Shown: positions 11,818 to 22,670 of the stretch, piece after piece
Numbering within the stretch: position 1 is the stretch's first letter
Layout: the number at the start of each line of letters is the position of its first letter
Assembly: GCA_006503475.1 (NCBI GenBank)
Contig: RSEH01000060.1
Coordinates: forward strand, 1-64,000
DNA: 64,000 nt
Origin: Stentor roeselii
Taxonomy: Eukaryota; Ciliophora; Heterotrichea; Heterotrichida; Stentoridae
Reading direction: 5' to 3'
Program-made: the position numbers and the translations under genes
Notes under the pieces: model-generated
Database searches by the model: none
The model's input: the letters and a program-made list of their open reading frames with translations, nothing else
Told to the model about the DNA's origin: nothing

Positions 11818-14800
11818 ATGGCCGAAGAGAGCATAAAGACTGATTGCATCAAGAGTAATTTACTCTTTACCTGGCTTTTTAAGCATCTTCGACATTCACT
11901 GAAGCCAAAACTTTGTGAAATCCCAAAAGACCTTCAACTCGAAGATTCTTTTATCAATCTCCAGAATGCCTGGAAAGAAGAGACAAGTTCTCCAAAGCCT
12001 TCATTCGCAAGAGCCCTGTTCAAAGTAATCTGGAGAGACTTCTTAACATCATCCCTTATCCAGATGATCGGCAACATTCAAGGCTTGTTCATGGCAGTTG
12101 TCTTAAAAGAAATGATCGACTATTTGCAAGAGCCTTCAAAAGACACAACAAGGGAAAATCTTTTGATAGCAGGACTTATGCTAGTTTCATTCATAGCAAT
12201 TACGTTGAAAGGCAATGCAGAGTACCGGCTTTTGTTACTTACTGGAAAGATCAAATGCTTGATCACTCAAATTGTTGGAGAAAAAGTACTAAAAACGAAC
12301 AAATACGCTATAAATGAAGGGAAAGTCCTTAATCTTATTAGCGGGGACCTCGAACTTTTTGATTTGATTATTTATAGCCCGTATTTAATAGGAACTCCAA
12401 TCACTCTCACTGTGGCTTGCGTGCTGATTGTTTACTTTTTCGATAAGTCTGGACTGATTGGCATCGGAATTTCCATTTTGCATGTTCCTATAATATTCCT
12501 CTTGGCTGGCATCGGAAGCAGCTTCAAGGGAAAATGTGATGAGCTCTCTGACAAAAGAATAAAATTAATCCACAATTTGATCGAAGGTATCAAGATTTTC
12601 AAGTTTTACGCCTGGGAAAACCTTCTAGCAGATAAAATATGTGAGATTCGAGGTAAAGAGATGAAATTCAGATACAAGTCCGGATTTTTGACATCTTTAA
12701 TGACTACATTAAGCGTTGGTGGTCTTTGTCTGTGCATTTTTGTGACATTTTACGTTTATCTAACGTGGTTAAAGAAGCCGCTGACATTAGGAGAAATTTA
12801 CCTGATAATAAACATCTACATCAGCACCCACATTTCAATAGTCCATCAAAATAATGTCTCCATCTACACCTTCTTCGTCATAAGAGGGGTACTGAAAAGG
12901 ATCACAGGGATTTTAACACTTCCCGAATGTGCAGCAGTGGCAAAACCAAAGAATTCAAAAATCCTTATCCAATTAAAAGATGTTTCCTTTAGTGTCCTTT
13001 CTTCAACCACTAACATTTCCCCAAAAGTTGAAAACCTGTTAGAAGAGACTTCAGCGAAGCCAATTCTTTATAACCTCTCCTTCAAAGTCTCTCCTGGAAA
13101 TCTTCTAATGATCATCGGGTCAATCGGAGGAGGAAAATCAGTTCTTCTCCAAGCTCTTCAGAAAGAGTTCAACTTATCCGAAGGCAAAATGATTATAAAT
13201 GGAAAACTTTCCTACGCCAGTGAAGTGCCTTGGATCGTCTCCGGTTCAGTCAAGGACAACATTTTAATGGGCCAAGTTCTGATCCAAGACCGTTATCTTC
13301 AAGTCATCAGGTCCTGCGCACTTGAAAAAGACTTGGAAAAGTTCGTCTGTGGAGACGAGACCTGGATCGGCGAAAGAGGAATCACTTTAAGTGGAGGACA
13401 AAAGGCTCGGGTTAATCTAGCTAGAGCACTTTACCGAAATTTCGATATTCTTCTCTTGGATGACCCTTTAAGTGCTGTTGACGCCCAAGTCGCGAATCAA
13501 ATTTTTGAAGAATGCATCTTGGCCAAGGTGCGAGAAGGCAAAAGTGTCGTTTTGGTCACTCATCAGTTGCAGTTCCTCAACAAAGCAGATAAAATCCTCG
13601 TCATTCAAAACGGGACTCAGACTTTTTTTGGAAATTTTTCAGAACTTGAAGAAAGTGACCATGTTTTAACTTCGATTCAACTCAAACAAACACTTATTGA
13701 CCAGGAAGATGATGAAGCCCAGCTTTTGACTTCTGGAGGTCAGGGTACTTTAGATGAAGAGGAAATTTTAGAGAAGTTGAAGGTCAGGAATCTTTGGAGG
13801 TATTTGAAGCAAGGCTTTGGGAACTGGTTTTTCATGTTGGTTGGCTTGATGGGAATAGTAGCCTCGATGGTTGTGTATCAAGAACTCATTTATTGGTGCT
13901 CGCATCGAGACAAGCTTGATGATAACAGCGATGATTACTTTTTACATGGACTAGGAATGTGGACTCTTGCTTTTTACTTGACACTTGCAGCATCTGCTTT
14001 TTACCTTTTAACTTTTTTTACTCGTTGTAATCACAGCATTCATGACAAGTCATTAAGAAGCATTGCAAGTGCTCGAAGTGTCTTTTTTGACAACAACCCA
14101 AGTGGCCGAATGTTGAATCGGTTTTCAAGAGACATCAGCAATTGTGACGGGCCTCTTAATTTTTACTTGTTTGATTCTTTGACCTACCTCGGGTTTCTTT
14201 GGGGCTCGATCGTGGTGCAGTTGATTGCGATTCCTTACATCACAATCGTCATTCCTTTTTACTTGTGCATGCTGGCCTTGATGTTTTATTACACGTCTTC
14301 GATCATATCAAAGCTGAGAAAAAAGGAGTACATTTCGAAGGCGCCGATTCTTTCTTATATCTCTTCAGCTTTAGAAGGACTCTGCACAATCAGAACTCAA
14401 AATCTTGAACCAAAGGTCTTGTCTGACCTTTTCAACCAGATTAACGAGTATTACAGATGTTTCATCACAAATCAAAGTTTCATGAGGTTTACTCAACTTT
14501 ACAGTGAAATCTTCGGATTGGCGATTGTTTTGATCAATATCATCCTTATCTTGAAGTATGACGATTTGATTGAAGTTGGCTTGGCTGCTTATAGTTTATC
14601 CTCTTCGATCAACATCGTTTCCACCTCTTCAATCGTGACGAAAGATCTTCTCGAATTCAATTCTTTAATGTTTTCTCCTCAACACTTACTTGAGTACTTC
14701 GATTTGGACCAAGAAAAAGTAGACTCTCTGAAAAAATTCGTCATTTCTTCAGGAAAAATCGAATTTCAAAAGGTTTTTTTCAAGTACCAGCCCCATCTTC

Positions 14801-15504
14801 CTACAGTTTTAAACGGGATCAGTCTGGAGATCCACCCAGGAGAAAGAATAGGCATCGTTGGAAGAACTGGTTCAGGAAAGTCTTCGCTTTTGCATGTTTT
14901 GTGCAGACTCACTGACCCGCTTTCAGGGACTGTCTTACTCGACGGGCAGGACTATAAAATGTTCGGCCTTCATGACCTTAGAAGTCAAATTTCAGTCATT
15001 CCTCAAAGTTCAGTGCTTTTTTCAACTTCTTTAAGAGATAATCTCGACCCGGTAAGACTTTTCACTGATGAACAGATTTGGAATGTATTGGAAATGGTCA
15101 AGTTGAAAGGGATTTTCTTGAACTCGGCGAATGGAATCAACTCTCTGATGGGAAGTGAAGGAATACAACTTTCCGCTGGGCAGAAGCAGCTTGTTTGTAT
15201 TGCAAGAGCGATTTTAAAGAGGAATAAAATTGTTTTACTTGATGAAGCTACTTCAAATATTGATTTGCAAACTGATTTATTTGTCCAGAAGATCATGAAG
15301 AGTCAGTTTGAGGAATCGACTTTAATTGTTATTGCTCATAGGATTTTAACTGCCGCTGATAGTGATAGGATTATTGTCATGGATTCTGGAAATTGTGTTG
15401 AGTTTGATAAACCTGTTTGCCTTTTTGATAGAAAAAAAGGAGTTTTTAGGAAATTAGCGGTAACTGCTGGTTTGACAAGAGAACATTTTATAGAGATTAG
15501 ATAA
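11818..15504 (+). CDS. ABC transporter, subfamily C (MRP type)
   Basis: 1228 aa full transporter: TMD1 (about residues 70-360), NBD1, TMD2 (about 670-960), NBD2. NBD1 has Walker A GSIGGGKS (~433), signature LSGGQ (~523) and Walker B ILLLDDP (~542) with the DDP variant usual in ABCC NBD1. NBD2 has Walker A GRTGSGKSS (~1014), a variant signature LSAGQ (~1117) and Walker B IVLLDEAT (~1137) with a catalytic glutamate. There is no N-terminal TMD0, so it resembles short MRPs. Family knowledge: ATP-driven export of organic anions or glutathione conjugates across the plasma or vacuolar membrane. The substrate cannot be told from sequence. The start is the first ATG in frame; stop is TAA. Confidence 0.95.
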   Translation: MAEESIKTDCIKSNLLFTWLFKHLRHSLKPKLCEIPKDLQLEDSFINLQNAWKEETSSPKPSFARALFKVIWRDFLTSSLIQMIGNIQGLFMAVVLKEMIDYLQEPSKDTTRENLLIAGLMLVSFIAITLKGNAEYRLLLLTGKIKCLITQIVGEKVLKTNKYAINEGKVLNLISGDLELFDLIIYSPYLIGTPITLTVACVLIVYFFDKSGLIGIGISILHVPIIFLLAGIGSSFKGKCDELSDKRIKLIHNLIEGIKIFKFYAWENLLADKICEIRGKEMKFRYKSGFLTSLMTTLSVGGLCLCIFVTFYVYLTWLKKPLTLGEIYLIINIYISTHISIVHQNNVSIYTFFVIRGVLKRITGILTLPECAAVAKPKNSKILIQLKDVSFSVLSSTTNISPKVENLLEETSAKPILYNLSFKVSPGNLLMIIGSIGGGKSVLLQALQKEFNLSEGKMIINGKLSYASEVPWIVSGSVKDNILMGQVLIQDRYLQVIRSCALEKDLEKFVCGDETWIGERGITLSGGQKARVNLARALYRNFDILLLDDPLSAVDAQVANQIFEECILAKVREGKSVVLVTHQLQFLNKADKILVIQNGTQTFFGNFSELEESDHVLTSIQLKQTLIDQEDDEAQLLTSGGQGTLDEEEILEKLKVRNLWRYLKQGFGNWFFMLVGLMGIVASMVVYQELIYWCSHRDKLDDNSDDYFLHGLGMWTLAFYLTLAASAFYLLTFFTRCNHSIHDKSLRSIASARSVFFDNNPSGRMLNRFSRDISNCDGPLNFYLFDSLTYLGFLWGSIVVQLIAIPYITIVIPFYLCMLALMFYYTSSIISKLRKKEYISKAPILSYISSALEGLCTIRTQNLEPKVLSDLFNQINEYYRCFITNQSFMRFTQLYSEIFGLAIVLINIILILKYDDLIEVGLAAYSLSSSINIVSTSSIVTKDLLEFNSLMFSPQHLLEYFDLDQEKVDSLKKFVISSGKIEFQKVFFKYQPHLPTVLNGISLEIHPGERIGIVGRTGSGKSSLLHVLCRLTDPLSGTVLLDGQDYKMFGLHDLRSQISVIPQSSVLFSTSLRDNLDPVRLFTDEQIWNVLEMVKLKGIFLNSANGINSLMGSEGIQLSAGQKQLVCIARAILKRNKIVLLDEATSNIDLQTDLFVQKIMKSQFEESTLIVIAHRILTAADSDRIIVMDSGNCVEFDKPVCLFDRKKGVFRKLAVTAGLTREHFIEIR

Positions 15505-16350
15505 GCTTAACAGTTTTTAGATTGTTTAAGTGTTTGAGGAGATATTTTAAAAGTTTAATTAGGTTTTTATTTGATAGGGTTATTCTAAAAATTAATATGA
15601 ATATTTCTAAAGAGGCTAGTTTATGATATTGATGAAAATAATGCTTAACTAACTACATTCTTCTATATTTGTAATCATACCTAAAGGAAATTAAGCAAGT
15701 ATTCTAATACTAATAAAAATCATGAATAATTTTCACATCTAAACATTAAAATTGTTCTAAGGATTCTCTCACAGACTTTAACTAAGATTGAGTCATTCTT
15801 AAATACTTAATTAAACGATAAAAATTATTATGATTTAAAGTCTTACTACCAGCCCTAAGGACATGATCATAGATGTTGCATTGGATATAAAAAGCATACT
15901 GTGGATCATTAAAAACCCAGAATCACTTAAATATGAATAGAAAGCTATCTAGTTAGACTCTGATTCAGAAATTATTGTAACATCAATTAAGATGATGGAC
16001 CTAGGCTAATGAAATGATTGAAAAAATTATTTCATGAATATTATTCATTATGATAACTACTAATATAAAGTTGAATTAATATCAAGAATGAGGTAGTAGG
16101 CTTGAATCTCTTTAAATATGTTCAGATAAATCTTATGCTGAATCACGATCTCAAAAGTTCAAATTTTTCACAAAAAATCCGAAAAACTTTTATTTCAGTC
16201 TCCCAATAAAAATCTACTAATATTCCTAATCCTTAACTAATAAAATTCTACTTAGAGTATTCTTTCTTCATGATTAATTTGACTTCAAGCTCAATGTATA
16301 TGTTAAGACTTCTCGTAATTCTAAAAGGCTGAAAAACACAAGATGTCTAC
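15505..16350. other. Intergenic, no gene seen
   Basis: 846 bp of AT-rich sequence after the ABCC stop. Stops are frequent in all frames; no repeat, RNA-like fold or domain was recognised. Confidence 0.5.
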
Positions 16351-16950
16351 ATGAGTCAATCATTTGGCACATCCTTCGACATAGACTCTGCTGAAATGTT
16401 CTGGTATCCAATCATACATTTTTCAGAGGGATTCGACCTCGGAGAAGCATTAGCTACTAAAATCGAATCCAGACACTTTCCTACTAGCCAAGTCAATCAC
16501 AAACTTTTACTAATTTTGTGTGCTTCTCTCCAAACTCGCATAAGCTTCGAGACGATTAGTTCGACAAAAATAGTTTTCGAGGGTAATGATAACTAAATCC
16601 CCGATAATCAATAATAGTCACTTGGTTAGCAGTTCAATTGGTTTCAATGAATGGAAACAAAATGATAGAGTGGCGAGTCTTTATCGAAATTTTAGTTCGG
16701 TTTGTACCCAGGTCGGTCGTTGTGAGTAGTTTTCACTAGTTCCTGGGTATCTTTTTCTATTGTGATGGACTAATTCAAGTATGCCTCACTTGCAATAGCC
16801 AGAAGATGTGGTCAATAAAACAATCATGAAAGTGAAAGATGGGGTCGAAGGAAATAGTGTTGTTTTATCAGTATCTCTGCTTGCTTCTGGTAATATCCCG
16901 GCTTTAAAATCAGGGAAGTTTAGATTTTATGAATATTTCAATTTGGATTG
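16351..16950 (+). pseudogene. Broken gene of unknown family
   Basis: Frame 1 opens with ATG at 16351 and encodes 81 aa (MSQSFGTSFDIDSAEMFWYP...) of ordinary coding composition before TAA at 16594. From 16586 coding-like sequence continues in another frame (IGFNEWKQNDRVASLY...VCTQVGRC), meets TAG at 16726, and resumes in that frame as KVKDGVEGNSVVLSVSLLASG, ending at TGA near 16950. The base composition is clearly less AT-rich than the flanks, which supports former coding. No 15-nt intron joins the pieces. I do not recognise the family. It may alternatively be a gene disrupted by assembly errors. Confidence 0.5.
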
Positions 16951-17054
16951 AATTATTTATATTGATTATATTATATATCATTAAAATTCAAACATATAAT
17001 TAGTATTCAGCTTAGAACTAAAACATAAATATCTAAAATTTATCTTATATTCCT

Positions 17055-20000
17055 CTAGCGCATTAATTTCGATTTTAAATAGTTCTGGTAGTCAATCAAC
17101 GAGTCACATTCTTCTATTGCTGAGTTTTTCAAATCATTAATTTTCTTAAACCTGTTTTTTTCTCCATAAAATTGGCAAATTTGTAGGTTCATTGTGTATA
17201 TAGCATCATCAAGAATGTCTTCTAATTGCTGGTCTAGCATATCAATGAAGATCGGATTGTCTACAGTATCATATAAGCACAGATACATGACGATTTCATA
17301 TTGATACTTTTCTTGAAGGCTTAAGAGTAGATTAAGTTTAACAACTGAAAAGCGAGGAAGAGATCTCCATAGTTCCTGAACTACTCCTTTACCTTTTAAA
17401 AACTCTTTTGATTTGTTTATCTTTTCTTTAATATTCAATATATCCCAGTTATTGAATAAATCTTGGAAGCTCTCTTCAATTTTCCATATAGCAAGTCTTC
17501 CTTCATTACACATGTTCCCTTTCCATACCTCAATTTTTTCAGGCAAAGTCAAACTTGTCCAAAGTTCAAACTGCATTTCTGTATAATCTTTTCTTATTGC
17601 ACTTCGAAAAGTTATCTCCTTTTGAATTACTATTTCATCTTTAAATTGAGTTGAAAGACTATTCCAAATTTGCACTTTTTCTTTTATAAGTGACTCTTTC
17701 CAGGTTCGTTGATTGACGTAAGGAATCAGGCTTGGCTTCAAGTATTTAAAAGTAAAATTTTTATTTAATCCTGATAACTTTAACTTGAGATTCTTAAGTA
17801 AAAGTTGCTTTTCAAGAGCTAAAAAGAAGGTTATTTCTTTATTGTTTTCGCTGGGTCCTTCATCATACTTAAATTCCTCTTTAATCTCTTCATCGTCAAA
17901 TTTGGATATAGTCACTTTACTAATTGCAGAAAATAAGTTTTCATTATCTTCTTGCTTATTTTTAACTAAAACAATCACTTTTTTTCCTTCCCATCTAGCT
18001 TTAATCGTTTTTTTTATTTTTTCAAAAGTTCCCATTTTGTGAATATGAACATCTTTCTGATAATTCCCTGAAAAAATAGCTGTGAACATCGTTGTCAAGA
18101 AAAACATAACAATGATGACATAAAAAAAGACAAAAGGAATTCCAAGATATTTGTCAGCTCTGGTGAATTTTTGGTGATCATATTCGCCAAACTGCATAAA
18201 ATAACATGAAAATAACGACAAAGGAATTGTAGAGAAGCCGCTATGAAAATAGCCGATTAAGATGTGACCTGAGAAGACATAAGAAAACAAAATCATGAAA
18301 TACATCATCATGAAAAATATAAAGTCAAGCCTCGCATTCATTATCATTGTAATCAAATTCGCAATTCGAGAACATATTTGAAGATATGACGGAAACTGAA
18401 TCAACAATATCATTGAATTTATTGCTGCGATTCGTCTGATATACTCTACATAATCAGCAGCAAGGGCAGCTTCGTTTATGTTGTTTATATCGAACATGTT
18501 AAAACTCACATATATTAAATTGTTTAAAGTAACAAATGTCAGGATGATGCAAACAGCTTCTAGCAGATTTAAAGGGACTTTAAAGTAAATGTAAATGATT
18601 TTTAAAAGTTGCAACAAATAGTAGTAGACTCCAGAGAGAATAGATTTAAATTTGGAAGAATAATAAGAACTGGCTAAAGAATCTAAGTCATCAGTTTTCG
18701 ACCCACATACTTGGGCAATGACTTGATCTAAATCATTATGTTTCTTCATGCTTTTGACTCTTGACTTATTAATTGATCTCCAGATTTCTCCTAAATCAAT
18801 CAAAATTGCAAGGAAAAAGTAACAGCAGAGGACCAAACTGATTAGAACTAACACAACCATCGATTTTTCATGATTTGAATAAAAATACTGACTAATAGGC
18901 ACAGATTTGAAACCAAATTGCAAAATTCCATCGATTCCAATAGTAAACAATGCTAAATTATAAGTAATGAAATCAAGATTTGAGTTTAATGTAACCCATT
19001 CAATTGCAAACAATTTCGCATACTTTAAAATATTGTCAAATTCAACCTTATCAAAGAAACTTTCTAAATTATTCAACTCATTCGAAGTCAGATGGACTCC
19101 TCCTTGAAGCTTGTAAGAATCTTGGCTGCCTTTAAGACTCGGATAGTAATATAATTTTGTATTTTTTCCTCGAAAATAAGAGTTATTTAATTTTCCTGTG
19201 ATAAAATCAGGAAAAATCGAATTAGAAAAAGAACTTGGGTTACTTTTATGTGAGTAAATCTGAATGGTAAGTCGAACTGATCTATTGAAATCAAGATAAT
19301 TCTGGCAATTGCATGAAGAACTAACAAGAGAATTCACTAGAGACCTGCTTATATTATAGATGTGGTCTAAAGTATCAATATTCTTTATTTCTGTTCCTGA
19401 GTCGCCAGTAATTATTTGATTGATGCAGTTGCGATTAACTTTAATGAGCTCGTATGAAGGCTTTATATTTAAAAATGAAATAATTGTGAATAAAAAGAAA
19501 ATAACCAAAAAAATATAACAAAAAAGTCCTCTGATTATTCTGAAGTTGTATTCAACATCAAACTCTCTCAACTGATGAACTTTTTCTTTAACCTTTTCAT
19601 CAACTAAAATTTTTCTGATTTTACTTTTAAAGTTTTCAACATAAAACTCTTGAGGAATCAACTTAGTCTGATATAAAAAAGCTCTTAAAGAGCTGAAATT
19701 AAATTTCATTTTCTGATAAAAACTGATATTCATCTGTCCTTTGATAAATTTTTCCAGGTTTTGAAGTTTTTCTCTATTTTCATTTGTCATTAAAGCCGAA
19801 TTAATTTCGTTCAATTTTCTATATTCTTCAGCTTCCCTATAAAGAAGTGACTTTGTATCGAAATTCAAAAATCCGATAAGAATTTTCAGTAATTCTTTCG
19901 TATTATCCTTAACAATTTCAGTTTTCGCAGCGATAATCAGTCGATCTTTTTCCTTAATCATAGAAAAAGTGCTGATAATCACCGCATAGAACAAGTTGAT

Positions 20001-21461
20001 AAGCACAAAGTAAAACAAAATAATGAACAAGATGGTGATTAAGGTAAGTACAATGCAGTAAGACTCTGAGCAAGTAGAAAATATAACTTTTCCAGTCATA
20101 CTTTGAAAGAACTCTATCGCAGAAAATGATAAACTACTGAAGTTTTGCCCATGAATGCCGTAAGCAACGTGAGCAGAAACGACGAATCCACAGAAAAGGA
20201 CAGAACTAATAAAGCAAACGTTAACCATATCGTTTTGAGAGAGTTTTATCGTTTCGAACAGTACTCCAAACGACGGGAACTGAACTTTCATCAGAGCCAC
20301 CAATCGAAACACGCTGAAAAGGCAAGACAATGAAGCAGTTCTGATCAAATGACGATATTCAGACAAATGGTTGATAAGCTTGTCTAAATCCTCATCACTT
20401 AAAGGCAATGAAAACTTTTTGATACTTGCGAGGTCGAGTTTAATAAATAAAACAACTGTAATCGTGAGACAAACAATCAAAATAACTTCGAGGTAGTCGT
20501 ATAAGTTAAGATCTAGTTCAAACTTAATCACGAACCTTTTGATAACAACTCGATATCTACTTAAAAAATGGTACAATTGAATGAGGTAAGAAACCATCAA
20601 AAAACTGAAAAAAATTACTATTGAATTGAAAACTTCTTCTGAATCAGAGTAAATCTCTGGACTGAACCCTTGACAAAACTCAGTAAACTCAAATTTTCCA
20701 GAACCTTTTAAAGTGATTTTTTTGGAAAAGTAAGAAGTAGTGAAAGTATTTCTGCAGTGGGTTACCGACTCAATCTCCAGAGAAATAAAAGATTCTGAGT
20801 CCAGCCAGAAAGACTTCATTTCACGCCACTTGGTGAGGGCTTGTTGAATCGAGGAGTGAGTGAAAAACTCTGAGAATCCTTGAGAGTCTGAATCATAATC
20901 CCAAATTCCATCATTCGACTTTTTCTCATTCGCCTGTCCTTCATTCCCTTGATAGTCGTTAACATAAGTGGGTGTTGAGAACTTCGGGTATGGAATTTTT
21001 ATTATTCTTGATTTTTTTAGAGTGATCTTCAGACCGACCAAGGCGATATAAGGATGGGTCTCTGAGATTGAAAGCATTGAACTGATGACTCGCTCTCTGA
21101 GGAAAGGGTCTATGTCGCTTAGTTTGTTAATTTCGAAACCTTTTTCATCGGTGTTGAGCAAGGAAGAACTGATGCTTTTTAAGTTGTAAGAATTCGACAC
21201 CCTGGAGATTTCGAGTAAAAAGACTGTTATGAACACGGAGAAAATAATTGGAATGAATAGACCACCATTCTCGATGTCTTTATTTTCTAGTTCCTTTCTT
21301 AGATGAGCAGATGTTTTTAATACTTCTTCCTCGATTTTTTCTAGCTCGGCTTCGGTTAGGCTTGGATTTCTTATTGAGTCGATGCTCTTGATTTCTTCTT
21401 GGAAATGAGATAAAGTGGTTGATTCAAGATCTAACTTTATTGACTTTTCATCAGATTTCAT
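17055..21461 (-). CDS. Tandem two-module polycystin (TRPP/PKD2-like) cation channel
   Basis: 1468 aa. Module 1 spans about residues 67-500: S1 at 67-85, a large extracellular loop (90-275), S2 at 280-298, then S3-S6 with the pore region near 445-465. Module 2 starts with S1 at ~642-664, has a typical polycystin TOP-like loop (~670-860, including NLALFTIGIDGILQFGF) and S2-S6 up to ~1130. A ~140-aa charged linker joins them. The cytosolic tail (~1130-1468) is rich in regularly spaced Trp (motifs such as WKESL, WNSLS, WTSLT, WRSLP). PKD2-family channels normally have one such module and assemble as tetramers, so this would be a pseudo-tetramer built from dimers. Likely a Ca2+-permeable channel of cilia or plasma membrane. 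Confidence 0.88.
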   Translation of the reverse strand: MKSDEKSIKLDLESTTLSHFQEEIKSIDSIRNPSLTEAELEKIEEEVLKTSAHLRKELENKDIENGGLFIPIIFSVFITVFLLEISRVSNSYNLKSISSSLLNTDEKGFEINKLSDIDPFLRERVISSMLSISETHPYIALVGLKITLKKSRIIKIPYPKFSTPTYVNDYQGNEGQANEKKSNDGIWDYDSDSQGFSEFFTHSSIQQALTKWREMKSFWLDSESFISLEIESVTHCRNTFTTSYFSKKITLKGSGKFEFTEFCQGFSPEIYSDSEEVFNSIVIFFSFLMVSYLIQLYHFLSRYRVVIKRFVIKFELDLNLYDYLEVILIVCLTITVVLFIKLDLASIKKFSLPLSDEDLDKLINHLSEYRHLIRTASLSCLFSVFRLVALMKVQFPSFGVLFETIKLSQNDMVNVCFISSVLFCGFVVSAHVAYGIHGQNFSSLSFSAIEFFQSMTGKVIFSTCSESYCIVLTLITILFIILFYFVLINLFYAVIISTFSMIKEKDRLIIAAKTEIVKDNTKELLKILIGFLNFDTKSLLYREAEEYRKLNEINSALMTNENREKLQNLEKFIKGQMNISFYQKMKFNFSSLRAFLYQTKLIPQEFYVENFKSKIRKILVDEKVKEKVHQLREFDVEYNFRIIRGLFCYIFLVIFFLFTIISFLNIKPSYELIKVNRNCINQIITGDSGTEIKNIDTLDHIYNISRSLVNSLVSSSCNCQNYLDFNRSVRLTIQIYSHKSNPSSFSNSIFPDFITGKLNNSYFRGKNTKLYYYPSLKGSQDSYKLQGGVHLTSNELNNLESFFDKVEFDNILKYAKLFAIEWVTLNSNLDFITYNLALFTIGIDGILQFGFKSVPISQYFYSNHEKSMVVLVLISLVLCCYFFLAILIDLGEIWRSINKSRVKSMKKHNDLDQVIAQVCGSKTDDLDSLASSYYSSKFKSILSGVYYYLLQLLKIIYIYFKVPLNLLEAVCIILTFVTLNNLIYVSFNMFDINNINEAALAADYVEYIRRIAAINSMILLIQFPSYLQICSRIANLITMIMNARLDFIFFMMMYFMILFSYVFSGHILIGYFHSGFSTIPLSLFSCYFMQFGEYDHQKFTRADKYLGIPFVFFYVIIVMFFLTTMFTAIFSGNYQKDVHIHKMGTFEKIKKTIKARWEGKKVIVLVKNKQEDNENLFSAISKVTISKFDDEEIKEEFKYDEGPSENNKEITFFLALEKQLLLKNLKLKLSGLNKNFTFKYLKPSLIPYVNQRTWKESLIKEKVQIWNSLSTQFKDEIVIQKEITFRSAIRKDYTEMQFELWTSLTLPEKIEVWKGNMCNEGRLAIWKIEESFQDLFNNWDILNIKEKINKSKEFLKGKGVVQELWRSLPRFSVVKLNLLLSLQEKYQYEIVMYLCLYDTVDNPIFIDMLDQQLEDILDDAIYTMNLQICQFYGEKNRFKKINDLKNSAIEECDSLIDYQNYLKSKLMR

Positions 21462-21480
21462 TTATATGAAGAAAGAGTCA

Positions 21481-21534
21481 AAGTTTCATAAAGAATAAAA
21501 GTTTCATAAAGAATAAAAGTTTCATAAAGAATAA
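21481..21534. repeat. Three exact 18-bp tandem copies in the polycystin 5' leader
   Basis: The unit AAGTTTCATAAAGAATAA occurs three times head to tail with no mismatch, 20 bp upstream of the polycystin ATG (21461). Confidence 0.9.
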
Positions 21535-22670
21535 AGAATTTTAGTCTATCTTTCACTCGCCAACCGATGAGAAATTTTTTGATTATTAAGAGACAAGTTT
21601 TTAAAATTCTTAAGTTACTTCGAAAATTAAATATCGAAAATGAATTCTAATGTCTTATCGTTAAAAACATATAAAACTTCTTCTCATTCTAATAAGATTC
21701 TCGAAAATCTGAAATTCGTTCAGTTAAGAGTAATTTAATTCTATTAATATACATACCGATTGAAATTTCTTTCATTTATTCTATTTAAGGGCGTTTTTTG
21801 GATTAATTTTATCTTTTATAATTAGAATTTACAATTCTAATATGAACTTTCTTTAAAAGTAACTCTAGTGAACTCTTGTAAGTCGCGATGATAGCATATA
21901 TGATATTGCAATATTGAAACTTTTTCCTTTTTTAAGTTTTGAACATATGTATGAGATAGCATTATTGATTAAAGTCCCAAATTCTTTATAGACTTATAAC
22001 ATTTTTAACATTATGAATATTTATGCTCCAACATTCGATAAAATTGGCTATAAGGAAGTTTCGGAAAGTGAAACAACACCAATATCATTTTTAATTACTC
22101 AAGTTCTGAATGATCGTTGAGCTAAATCAACAATTTAACGGTAAAATTTCTTATTTTACATAGATTATATATTTTAACAATAACTTTATTAATTCTTCAA
22201 TTAATAGTGAAATAATTGTGAATCTTCAGTGATCGTCTTAATTCAGGCCAATCATTTATTGATTTTTATTTAGCACCCTATGTTCATAAGAGATAAATAT
22301 AGTGATATTTAAATATGTTTAATCAAAGACTTATACTTTATATCCTCTTTCAATCTATTTTTAAATTAGTTCATGCTCAATCTATATAAAATTAGATGGC
22401 TCTCCGAAGATAATAAATATGTTTGGAAATTCTGTTCATTTCAGAGAAAATCATATTTTAAGTCTTGGATTATATAAATCCAATCACAAATTCATATTTA
22501 TCCTTGCCAGTAATAAAAAACCATTAAATTTCAATCCTTATTTGAACCCTGAGCAATAATTCATTTACGAATAATTAATACATAACTTCGATATAATAGG
22601 CAAAAGATTATTAATATATACAATACTATCTTCATTTAGTCAAATATTCTATAATAAATTCTATATTGAA
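21535..22670. other. Divergent intergenic region
   Basis: About 1.1 kb between the polycystin gene (-) and the pseudokinase gene (+). It must carry both promoters. AT-rich with stops throughout; no further feature recognised. Confidence 0.5.

Noticed and set aside
16723-16736. 14-nt GT...AG intron in the broken gene
   Set aside because: All supported introns here are 15 nt; removing 14 nt still leaves further stops.
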